NCBI GenBank assembly: GCA_903839085.1
Contig: CAIMBE010000133.1
Location: 1-55,238, forward strand
DNA length: 55,238 nt
Origin: an uncultured beta proteobacterium
Lineage (GTDB): Bacteria > Pseudomonadota > Gammaproteobacteria > Burkholderiales > Burkholderiaceae_C
Direction of reading: 5' to 3'
Part shown: piece after piece, positions 32,111 through 38,915 of the stretch
Layout of the letters: each line of letters opens with the position of its first letter
Position numbering within the stretch: the first letter of the stretch is position 1
Position numbers and translations under genes: made by a program
Notes under the pieces: model-generated
Seen by the model: only the letters and a program-made list of their open reading frames with translations
Database searches by the model: none
Told to the model about the DNA's origin: nothing

Positions 32111-32875
32111 AGATTTCTCCTTTGCTTTTTCATTGTATAACCCGCTTGGTCCCAGCGCTTGTCGAAGACTGTACTTGCGTCGCGAGCTGCCGAAGTCGAC
32201 TGCCAACGCCAATTATCGACAAAGATTTCGTGCGACGGGCTGTCAACCACGACGGGACTGTCCATGTACGCCACAGAACGACCAACTCGATACGCTCCAA
32301 TGGTCGCAGCGAGACGGCAAAATTTATCCTTCGATTTACAGCCTCCAGAAACGCAAAACCCCGCGAAGAACGCAGGGTCTGCATATCTGCCACATGACTG
32401 CGGCCTTGATCGTCACGTTACCGTAACGCAGACCGGTGAAGTAGCACCGGTTGTTGGGTGAGGTTGGTGTGATCTTTGTCTATACGTACCACCTTTCTCA
32501 AGCAATCCTGTCCAAACCATTTGAGCCGAATTGAATTGCCGTCACGGTCCACTATAGGCCAACGCTGCAAGATTGCAAGCACAAAATCGTTATGCACAAA
32601 ATCGTTACAAATGGCACCAGGAGAAAACTTTACAAAACACCCGACGTAATCGACGCACCCGACGCCAGCCCATACCCTGCAATGGTTCCTTCAAGCGGCA
32701 GCAGCTGGCGACAAGTCGTCGAGTCCGCCGGGACCAGCGAGGTCAGGACAGCGATGTTGACTGACCTGGCGCCCAGTTGGGCAAAGGCAGTGGCCACGGC
32801 TGTGGCGGCAAGCGAGCACCTGTTGATGTGAGTCGGTGTGCTGCAATACCAGGCGGCACTCAACAGAGTTCGGCC
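32111..32875. other. Gene-poor stretch of 765 bases
   Basis: No gene here can be called with confidence. Visible signals are a 7-bp perfect hairpin ACCGGTG/CACCGGT (32432-32451) and a 14-base direct repeat GCACAAAATCGTTA (32579-32592 and 32594-32607). There is also a plus-strand open frame from the ATG at 32593 to 32831 (79 codons, GC-rich third positions in its second half) that may be a decayed gene. Base composition before 32640 is lower in GC than the neighbouring core genes. Confidence 0.5.
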
Positions 32876-33454
32876 CTATTTCGAACGGGTCAAGCCCTGG
32901 GCATCCTTGACCATCTGGTCGATTGGTTTGACACCCTGGCAATCGGCTCCGAGATACTTCATCTGCACCTCGCTCTGCATCGTGTGGCGCCCCTGGGTGT
33001 CGGTCGTGGTCATGTCCATGCGGGTGGTGACCATATCGCCACTGGTTATGCTTTCACCCTTGCCAACCATGGAACGCCCCTCGGTCGTGCAGTTGAACTC
33101 GAAACTGCTCTTGTTACCGCTGCGAGCGACCTTGGCCGGCTCGCAGCGTCCTTCAGAGTCCACCATTGGTTTGTCTCTTGCGGCCATCGCCGCGCTGACG
33201 CAGATGCGCGTTGCTCCACCTCCGGTAGTGCCGCCCTGGCCCATCATGGCCTCCATCTGCTTGCGTCGTTCGGGCGGCATGTTGGCCAGGGACTTCCGCA
33301 TTTGTTCCCGGGCTGCGGCCATTTGCGCCGTCATGTCCTTGCCGTCCCTGACCTGGCTGATGGGCTTAACTTCCCAAAGACCCTGCTTCAAGGTCGATTG
33401 CGCGAAGGAATTGCCGCTCAGGATGAGAAGAATCGCCAAGGTCAAGTTCTTCAT
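32876..33454 (-). CDS. Exported DUF3617 domain protein
   Basis: A 192-residue exported protein of the DUF3617 type. The signal peptide is MKNLTLAILLILSGNSFAQ. The family start LKQGLWEVKPISQV (about 22-35) is followed by a Met-rich helical region (AREQMRKSLANMPPERRKQ). Cysteines in ICVSA, RCEPAK, FNCTT and ADCQGV suggest disulfides. DUF3617 proteins are common and usually multicopy in betaproteobacteria; their function is unknown. The start is the ATG at 33454. Confidence 0.85.
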   Translation of the reverse strand: MKNLTLAILLILSGNSFAQSTLKQGLWEVKPISQVRDGKDMTAQMAAAREQMRKSLANMPPERRKQMEAMMGQGGTTGGGATRICVSAAMAARDKPMVDSEGRCEPAKVARSGNKSSFEFNCTTEGRSMVGKGESITSGDMVTTRMDMTTTDTQGRHTMQSEVQMKYLGADCQGVKPIDQMVKDAQGLTRSK

Positions 33455-33549
33455 GTCTGCCTCTTAAGTTGTCCCACGATAGTGCGTGAAATGATAGCCG
33501 AAGTGCCCACATCACCAAACCACGGGGCCCGCTTTGCCAATGGCTAATT

Positions 33550-34050
33550 TCATCGCTTATTTCGCTGAAGAAAAACTACTTTATCCACAACCGCCTCGCC
33601 ACTTTCGTCCCGCTTCAGAATGATTTCGGCATCGAACATTTTGGCTGCGTTGAACTGAGCCTGTGTGGACATGTCTTTGACCGCTTTCGACGCGGACCAA
33701 AGGCTACTGATGGAACTGATCAAGAGAAGTAGGCTCCTGGTCGTCGCCCCGGCCTGGGGCGGCACGACTTTAACGGTACCTCCACCCGTCTCAACGGATG
33801 CCATCCAACGTTGCAAGCGCTCTGGCACGGCGCTTGGGGCCACACGGTCATAGAAAGTAACTTCCACTTTAGGCATTGGCACCGACAAGGAAGCGGCCAG
33901 ATCCCGGTCGAAGCCCTGCAAATCCATAAACTGCAGTTCCGCCTTGGGCGAACCGGAACTCACAGGCTGCATGGGGCCGGATTCGCAAGCGGCCAACACA
34001 AAGGCCACGACCAAGGTGGTTGCCAGACTTTGTGCCCTCGTCCCATTCAT
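33550..34050 (-). CDS. Putative lipoprotein of unknown function
   Basis: A 166-residue predicted lipoprotein. The signal sequence ends in the lipobox L19-A-A-C22 (VVAFVLAAC). The mature part has a beta-rich segment (PMPKVEVTFYDRV), a Gly/Ala stretch, a hydrophobic segment (TRSLLLLISSISSLW, about 104-118) that could be amphipathic or a membrane helix, and a charged end (AEIILKRDESGEAVVDKVVF). I do not recognise a family. It may be transcribed with the DUF3617 gene 95 bases downstream on the same strand. Confidence 0.65.
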   Translation of the reverse strand: MNGTRAQSLATTLVVAFVLAACESGPMQPVSSGSPKAELQFMDLQGFDRDLAASLSVPMPKVEVTFYDRVAPSAVPERLQRWMASVETGGGTVKVVPPQAGATTRSLLLLISSISSLWSASKAVKDMSTQAQFNAAKMFDAEIILKRDESGEAVVDKVVFLQRNKR

Positions 34051-34373
34051 AGATTGCGCTCCCCACTGTGCTTCAGGATGACCTCATTGTCGACGCTTGC
34101 TGCAGGTTCAGCAAATTTCGGTATGAACTCGAGGTGCCGCTGGCATCGCCACCGCCCCCCTGCCCACTCCCCGACCCCAATGCCGAACCCAGGCGGTCAT
34201 CCAGCCTGAATCCCCAGAGCGCTTGTCCCAACCTGCCGCACCCCGGCCAGCCCCAGCCATACACAGGCAAATCACCCCGCGCAGCCACAAAGAAACGAGC
34301 GGAACTGCTGCTAGAATCCCCGCTGGTGAAAAGCGGGATCGACCCCGTCCGACTCACCCAAATTTCTCCGAAT
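34051..34373. other. Intergenic stretch before tRNA-Lys
   Basis: 323 bases without a gene I can support. Near the end a TAGAAT (34312-34317) could be the -10 of tRNA-Lys. It is followed at once by a 6-bp hairpin, CCCGCT/AGCGGG (34318-34337). No good -35 is visible. Confidence 0.4.
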
Positions 34374-34449
34374 GGGAACTTAGCTCAGCTGGTAGAGCAG
34401 CGGACTCTTAATCCGTAGGTCGAGAGTTCGAATCTCTCAGTTCCCACCA
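34374..34449 (+). tRNA. tRNA-Lys (anticodon CTT)
   Basis: A 76-base cloverleaf with encoded CCA. The acceptor arms GGGAACT and AGTTCCC pair fully. The D arm is GCTC-AGCTGGTA-GAGC. The anticodon stem is GCGGA/TCCGT with loop CTCTTAA, so the anticodon is CTT. The T arm is GAGAG-TTCGAAT-CTCTC. The accessory genes to its right suggest that its 3' end once served as an integration site. Confidence 0.97.
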
Positions 34450-34482
34450 TTCAAACCCTCGCCAAATATAGAAACAATGCTA

Positions 34483-34686
34483 TTACATTTGTAGCAGGCT
34501 TTTTTGTTTCTGGTGTCCGTTGCCAGAATATTGCCAGAATTTCTTGCGTTGATAGTGCGTCAACGGCGCAACACCAGAGAAATTTGTGGGCGTGTCGCCG
34601 GCGAGCAAATGCGAGATGAAAACGGATCCTGATCTGTCTTGGCCCCCCTCCGCCAGGCGGACCTCAGCGCTCGACCCCAGGGGCAT
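34483..34686 (-). pseudogene. Possible 3' remnant of a tRNA-targeting integrase
   Basis: An open frame whose 3' end points at tRNA-Lys, 34 bases away. Its last residues (KKFWQYSGNGHQKQKSLLQM) resemble the loose C-terminal tails of phage-type integrases that insert into tRNA genes. An 11-base tandem repeat (TTGCCAGAATA, then TTGCCAGAATT, 34520-34541) lies inside. There is no catalytic R-H-R-Y region, so at most this is the last stub of such a gene. Its start overlaps the next small gene, which argues that the upper part is not coding. Confidence 0.25.
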
Positions 34687-34867
34687 AGAGTCTCATACGG
34701 ATTTCTGAGCTGTCCTGCTCCCTGCCAATGATGACGGCGGCGCGCTGGCCGTCGTTGACGTAGCAACTCAACAGCGCTTTGGACAGCAGTCGGTAATGCT
34801 CTCTTTGGCCATCATCCAGTCGCTCAATGGCCTGTGCCAATTCCAGTATCAGTTTTCCGGTAGTCAT
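34664..34867 (-). CDS. Small protein of unknown function (67 aa)
   Basis: A 67-residue soluble protein, helical in its first half (MTTGKLILELAQAIERLDDG, then REHYRLLSKALLSCYV) with a beta-like end (RAAVIIGREQD, then EIRMRLYAPG). An excellent ribosome site, GGAGG, lies 5 bases before the ATG, which is the main reason to accept it as a gene. I recognise no family. It is downstream of the Fic gene on the same strand after 110 bases and may belong to the same mobile segment. Confidence 0.6.
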   Translation of the reverse strand: MTTGKLILELAQAIERLDDGQREHYRLLSKALLSCYVNDGQRAAVIIGREQDSSEIRMRLYAPGVER

Positions 34868-34977
34868 GTCGTCCTCCGATAGTTCGGAATGACTTTAGTC
34901 ACCGCAAGGCTCATGGCGTGAGCCTGCAAGACAACTGACTAAACTTCCACCACCTGTGTCACCAAAGACATCAAGAT

Positions 34978-35562
34978 TCAGCTTCGAGCAAAGGCCAACA
35001 AGGGTGCAATGTCACGCGCATCGGCCGCTTGCAGAGCAGCGATGTAGCGCTGCCGGGTTTCACTGGCATCGACCAGGTTGCGGCTACCCCAGCTAAACCG
35101 AGGCTGCCCCAGACGCTCAACCACCAGATCGGCCAGCAAGCGCGCATGGCGCCCGTTGCCGTTGGGAAACGGATGAATAGCTACCAGACGGTGGTGCAGG
35201 CGCACAGCGATTTCGTCGGCCACGAAGCTGCCATGCTCAATCTGGTAGCGCACATCGTCGAGCAACTTTTTTAGTTCGACACCGATCTTGAGCCAGTCAA
35301 CACCGATGTTCTTGTCAGACTTGCGGAACTCACCGGCCCATCGCCAGGTCTCCCCAAACATCTGCTTGTGCAGTTGGCGCAGAAAACCCTCATTGAGCAT
35401 TTCCTTGCGTTGCTTGCGCGCCCAACCGTCACCGTGAACGATGTTGAGTTGCTCCCACTCGTTTAACTCAGCTTGCGAGGTGATGTGACCGGGAATCAGG
35501 CTGGCCAGTTCGTCGGCATCGAGTGGCGTGGCGCCGGCAGGATAATCCACATTGACGCTCAT
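34978..35562 (-). CDS. Fic domain protein, mobile mystery protein B type
   Basis: A 194-residue Fic-fold protein of the mobile mystery protein B group. The N-terminus GATPLDADELASLIPGHIT and the helical core (FLRQLHKQMFGETWRWAGEF) are typical of it. The active-site loop is HPFPNGNGRHAR (H130-R141). The catalytic His and the GNGR anion hole are kept, but the metal-binding acid of canonical H-x-F-x-D/E-G-N-G-R is Asn134. Fic enzymes usually transfer AMP to target hydroxyls; this variant may do so weakly or use other chemistry. It overlaps the HTH gene upstream by four bases (ATGA), so the two are co-translated, in toxin-antitoxin style. No inhibitory S/T-x-x-x-E-G/N motif is seen in either protein. 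Confidence 0.88.
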   Translation of the reverse strand: MSVNVDYPAGATPLDADELASLIPGHITSQAELNEWEQLNIVHGDGWARKQRKEMLNEGFLRQLHKQMFGETWRWAGEFRKSDKNIGVDWLKIGVELKKLLDDVRYQIEHGSFVADEIAVRLHHRLVAIHPFPNGNGRHARLLADLVVERLGQPRFSWGSRNLVDASETRQRYIAALQAADARDIAPLLAFARS

Positions 35563-36047
35563 TGGGTCACTTTCTTTGGCGTCGATTCCTTCCACAAGGC
35601 ACGGCGCGAACCTTTGAGCAGGTTATGGGCTAGGGCACGCGTTTGCTCTTCAACGGCCTCTGCCGAAGTAGCTTGCGCTTCCAGCCCCATGGTGTGACTG
35701 ATCGCGCTCATGTGCTGGCGAGCCACCGCGCTGGCGCGCGCCTCCAGAGTGTCTGCCAGTGCTTGCCTGGGTACCAGCGCGTAGTGCAGTTCGCAACCCA
35801 GCGCTTCGGCGGCACGGCGCAGGGTAGCCAAGCTTATGGTGTCGTCGGTCTCTGAAGACTCCAGACGAGTGACGGTCGAGGTGGCAACCCCCAGCCGACC
35901 GGCCAGATGGGTCGCTGTCATGCCCAATGCCTCGCGGATGGACTTGAGCCAGCCCGAAGACGGGCGCGCAGGCAGATCAGCCGAGCGCCAGCGGGTCAGT
36001 GCGGCATCGAGTTGGCGCAGCTTGAGTTGGGAGAAGTTCGCATTCAT
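35559..36047 (-). CDS. HTH protein, mobile mystery protein A type
   Basis: A 162-residue regulator with an Xre-like helix-turn-helix (about 35-66, WLKSIREALGMTATHLAGRL, then GVATSTVTRLE). A conserved middle (ISLATLRRAAEALGCELHYA) and a helical C-terminal half follow, characteristic of mobile mystery protein A. That family is almost always encoded directly before the Fic partner and is found in genomic islands. It probably represses its own operon by binding the palindromes just upstream and may act as the partner or antitoxin of the Fic protein. Its last codons overlap the Fic start (ATGA). Confidence 0.88.
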   Translation of the reverse strand: MNANFSQLKLRQLDAALTRWRSADLPARPSSGWLKSIREALGMTATHLAGRLGVATSTVTRLESSETDDTISLATLRRAAEALGCELHYALVPRQALADTLEARASAVARQHMSAISHTMGLEAQATSAEAVEEQTRALAHNLLKGSRRALWKESTPKKVTQ

Positions 36048-36105
36048 AAGTTGCTCTTTGACGCAATATTAGTTCTTTGTAGTTTGCACTATAGGACAAT
36101 ATAAA

Positions 36106-36144
36106 GCAAATCTATTTTGCATTAAAGAGCAATCTTCTAATTGC
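36106..36144. promoter_or_regulatory. Paired palindromes upstream of the HTH-Fic operon
   Basis: Two similar inverted repeats: GCAAA-N5-TTTGC (36106-36120) and GCAAT-N6-ATTGC (36129-36144), with centres about 23 bp (two helical turns) apart. They lie 59-97 bases before the HTH start in a markedly AT-rich stretch (36060-36165), also between it and the divergent NERD gene. They are good candidates for autoregulatory operators. Binding is inferred. Confidence 0.5.
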
Positions 36145-36263
36145 ATATTGTTCTATCCCGAACATCATCAGTGCGATCCTTCGATTCAGTGCGACCCTGA
36201 TATTGAAGACGCTGAAGGCCGCGCTGCGGCGTTACCATCAAGGCAAGCCATACCAAGCCCCAA

Positions 36264-36731
36264 ATGGCCCGTCTCTGCCCTTCCCTCCCTCCGCGCGCAG
36301 CATTGAATGCTGGTGAGTACGCTGAACTTGACTTGCTTCAGACACTGGAACGCGGTCTCCCAGACGCCTACACGCTGTTCCATAGCGTCGAGTGGTCAAG
36401 AGGCGCAGGTGAGAAAGAACAGCACGGCGAGATTGACATCGTGGTGGTCAACCAGGCCGGCGATGTTTTGCTTATGGAAGTCAAATCGGGCAACGTCGAT
36501 TTCCAGTCCGGTGGCATCTTTAAGACCTATGGCGCCAAGACCAAAGACATCAAGGCGCAGGTTGGGCTTCAATACGGCGCTTTGCGCTCCCGCCTGAAGG
36601 ATGCCAACCTATCCGTCCATTTAAACCACCTGTTGGTGCTGCCCGACCTGAAAGTGAGATCGGAAACGGCCCAGTGGCCGCGCGAACGCATCATCGACAG
36701 TGAAGATATCGCTGAAGTCGGTCCACGTTGA
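36264..36731 (+). pseudogene. NERD domain protein, truncated
   Basis: 155 residues that make up a nuclease-related domain (NERD): AELDLLQTLERGLPDAYTLF, then GEIDIVVVNQAGDVLLMEVK, the restriction-endonuclease-like core with E/D...E-V-K, and later NHLLVLPDLKVRSE. In full-length relatives NERD is the N-terminal part of long UvrD or DEAD-box helicases. Here the frame stops at 36731, and the following 174 bases show no helicase motif in any frame. It is therefore most likely the surviving front end of a deleted helicase-nuclease gene. A free-standing NERD protein is possible. It is divergent from the HTH-Fic pair. Confidence 0.7.
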
Positions 36732-36905
36732 TGGGCGACTCGATGGCTTGATGCTGCATGTGAAAGTGCGCCAGAGCAATGGTGCAGGTTGAAGGATATG
36801 GCCTGGACATCGTGCTCGTAAGCTATGGTGAACCCTCCCTAGCGCTTCAGCAGTGGGCAGCGGAATTGCCTTGATCGGCCGAATATCGATCCCTCGAATT
36901 GGGTA

Positions 36906-37301
36906 ATGCAGATGGTTACTTTTAGAAGTGAAGCTTTTATTGAAATACCGCTACCACCGGAGGTCAGCTTCGATGAAGCACTTTCGCGGCTGGATCCGGA
37001 CACCAATTCCTTCTACCTGCTTGAACTCGACCAGGAGTCGTACATGCAGTGTGGTGGCAGTCAGTCTGCTTGCGCAGTAGAAGTTCGCAAAGCTGATGCT
37101 GCAGGCGTCTACCGCAGCTACGCCGTCGGGCGGGACTCATCGAAGAAAGCACCCACGCGTATCGTAATGAGCAATGGTGGCGTCTGGGTGCAGGAAGGCG
37201 AGGTGCTGACTGCCATCGACGCTGCCGTGCTTCTTGACTGTTTCTTTAAAGGCGTTCCACTGCCGCCCATTTACTCCCTGCGTGACCGAGAGGGGGAGTG
37301 A
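36906..37301 (+). CDS. Protein of unknown function (131 aa)
   Basis: A 131-residue soluble acidic protein without signal peptide or membrane helix. It alternates short strands and helices (FIEIPLPPEVSFDEALSRL, FYLLELDQESYMQCGG, RIVMSNGGVWVQEGEVL). The overall look is that of small single-domain accessory or immunity-like proteins, but I recognise no family. The start may be 36906 or the second Met at 36912. It is in the same direction as the truncated NERD gene and inside the accessory region. Confidence 0.5.
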   Translation: MQMVTFRSEAFIEIPLPPEVSFDEALSRLDPDTNSFYLLELDQESYMQCGGSQSACAVEVRKADAAGVYRSYAVGRDSSKKAPTRIVMSNGGVWVQEGEVLTAIDAAVLLDCFFKGVPLPPIYSLRDREGE

Positions 37302-37657
37302 TGCGCAGCGGGCTGCGCGGATCGGCGATGCAGCGTGCCGCTGCCTCAAGCAAGCCAAGCTTGCGGTCAGTCGCCCCCAAGCAGCATGACTCCGCCATCG
37401 CTGGTGATGCTGCCACCATCAAAACGACCCTCCACAATGCGTCGGCCAAGTTGACCAAATTCAATCTTGCATGTCTCAGATTTTTCGGTACAGTTTGGCA
37501 TTGGCAGTCCTCGGTGGTGATTGGCGTCAGATACCAATGACAACGCGCCTTCGGGCGGGACTGCCGACTTATTCGCGTGAAATATTCAGACTAAACTGCT
37601 CGGAATGAGCGGGCTGACGAACCCGCCCGGACGTGCCTCGTCGTCTCAGGAATTGCC
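37302..37657. other. Intergenic stretch before the potassium channel gene
   Basis: 356 bases with short open frames on both strands but no supportable gene. A 5-bp hairpin, GCGGG/CCCGC (37609-37626), lies in the leader of the next gene, and AGGAATT provides its ribosome site. Otherwise I see nothing. Confidence 0.4.
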
Positions 37658-38554
37658 ATGACCAAACCCTCCCGTGTCCGCACGGTTCATGTCGGTGATA
37701 CGAAAGTACTGACGAATCAGCGTCGGCATGGAAGATTGAGCGACCCGTACCACATGGTGCTGAACCTGAGCTGGCCGCGTTTTTTCTCCGGGCTGGTACT
37801 GGTCTTTGTTCTTGTGAATCTGCTGTTCGGGGTGGCCTACTGGTTGCTGCCGGGGAGCGTCGCCAATGCTCGGGAGAACAACTTCTTCGACTATTTCTTC
37901 TTCAGCATCGAAACGCTTGCCACTGTGGGTTATGGAAATATGTCTCCGGCGAGCCTTATGGGCCACACGGTGGCCTCGGTTGAAATTCTGCTTGGGATGG
38001 TCGGCGTTGCGATTACCACCGGGCTGGTCTTTGTTCGTTTTTCAAAGCCTACCGCACGAATACTCTTTAGCGACCACGCCCTCATCCGCGACTTCGAGGG
38101 TGGGCGGTTTCTGATGTTGCGCATGGCCAACGAGCGCTACAACCGCATTGTGGAAGCTTCGGCGACGCTGTCGTTCATAAGACTTGAAATCAATCAGCAA
38201 GGTGAGAGCTTTGTCAAGGTTCACGACCTGCATCTGGTCAGGCAGCGCACACCGGTCTTTGCGCTGACATGGACGCTGATGCACAAGATTGATGAGCGCA
38301 GCCCTTTGTTTGGTCTGGACGAAGAACAATTGACGACGGCGCATTGCCGGATTCTGGTGTCTGTAACCGGGCATGATGAAACTGTGGCAGCGTCGGTATA
38401 TGCCGAAAAGGGCTATGAGGCGAAGGACGTGATGTTCAATGGCAGATTCGTTGACATCTTGAAGCTGACCCCTGATGGCGATCGAGTCGTTGACATGACC
38501 CGATTTCACCATGTTGAGGAAATGCCTGGCCAATCGCCAACTGACGGTTCTTAG
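37658..38554 (+). CDS. Inward-rectifier-type potassium channel (KirBac-like)
   Basis: A 298-residue K+ channel subunit of the bacterial Kir family. An amphipathic slide helix and TM1 lie at about 38-64 (WPRFFSGLVLVFVLVNLLFG). The pore helix leads to the selectivity filter T89-V-G-Y-G93. TM2 is at about 104-127. A cytoplasmic immunoglobulin-like Kir domain occupies 130-290 (LMLRMANERYNRIVEASATL). The ATG follows AGGAATTGCC. It would form a tetramer in the inner membrane and conduct K+; gating ligands cannot be read from the sequence. It lies alone between the accessory genes and the FNR-box small gene. Confidence 0.93.
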   Translation: MTKPSRVRTVHVGDTKVLTNQRRHGRLSDPYHMVLNLSWPRFFSGLVLVFVLVNLLFGVAYWLLPGSVANARENNFFDYFFFSIETLATVGYGNMSPASLMGHTVASVEILLGMVGVAITTGLVFVRFSKPTARILFSDHALIRDFEGGRFLMLRMANERYNRIVEASATLSFIRLEINQQGESFVKVHDLHLVRQRTPVFALTWTLMHKIDERSPLFGLDEEQLTTAHCRILVSVTGHDETVAASVYAEKGYEAKDVMFNGRFVDILKLTPDGDRVVDMTRFHHVEEMPGQSPTDGS

Positions 38555-38634
38555 CAACCGGTCATTCCCGCTTGGGGCAGGCGGCGCGAGATGCCTTTGA
38601 TTCGAGCCTGACAGCCCCGCGGCTTGCCAGAAGT

Positions 38635-38675
38635 CTGACCTAAATCAACCCGCGGCCTGACAAATGCGCTATCTT
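38635..38675 (+). promoter_or_regulatory. FNR-like class II promoter
   Basis: CTGAC-CTAA-ATCAA (38635-38648) matches the FNR consensus TTGAT-N4-ATCAA at 8 of 10 positions. A -10-like TATCTT is at 38670-38675. A start near 38682 would put the FNR site centre at about -41, the classic position for FNR-activated class II promoters. It precedes the 66-residue gene at 38697. Sequence match only. Confidence 0.45.
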
Positions 38676-38696
38676 GTCCCCAGGAAAAGGGAGAAG

Positions 38697-38897
38697 ATGA
38701 TGGCGAGACAGCTAGCCTATTGCAAAGAGCGCATGGTCAATGTCGATCTGAAGCAGGGATTTCACAAGTGCATTGCGAACAACCAATGCTTTACTGATGA
38801 CCCTTGCCCCTTGAATGGAAAGTTTCGCGGCATACTCCGCCAGCCAAATCAGAACCGGGCCGTAAAGCCGGCGCCCGCCGCAAGGAGCCTGCCCTGA
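38697..38897 (+). CDS. Small Cys-containing protein of unknown function (66 aa)
   Basis: A 66-residue soluble protein. Four cysteines occur in AYCKERM, FHKCIANNQC and DDPCPLNGKF, a spacing that could bind a metal or redox centre. The start at 38697 is supported by AAGGGAGAAG; an earlier in-frame ATG at 38664 would overlap the predicted -10 box. An FNR-like promoter upstream suggests expression at low oxygen. I think similar small ORFs (NQCFTDDPCPL-type) exist in related genomes but cannot name a family. The stop lies inside a bidirectional terminator hairpin. Confidence 0.55.
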   Translation: MMARQLAYCKERMVNVDLKQGFHKCIANNQCFTDDPCPLNGKFRGILRQPNQNRAVKPAPAARSLP

Positions 38898-38915
38898 ATC
38901 TTGTTCAGGCAGGCT
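38886..38915. terminator. Bidirectional terminator between convergent genes
   Basis: The left arm AGCCTGCCCTGAA (38886-38898) and the right arm TTCAGGCAGGCT (38904-38915) pair over 12 bp with one bulged C around a 5-base loop. Both flanking stop codons lie inside the hairpin. There is no long T-run on either strand, so the call rests on stem strength and position. Confidence 0.55.

Noticed and set aside
34068-34418. 116-codon plus-strand ORF before and into tRNA-Lys
   Set aside because: It runs into the tRNA gene and is Pro/Ser-rich without domain pattern.
37298-37540. 80-codon ORF after the 131-residue unknown gene
   Set aside because: Low-complexity Ala/Ser composition, a competing ORF on the other strand, and no ribosome site.
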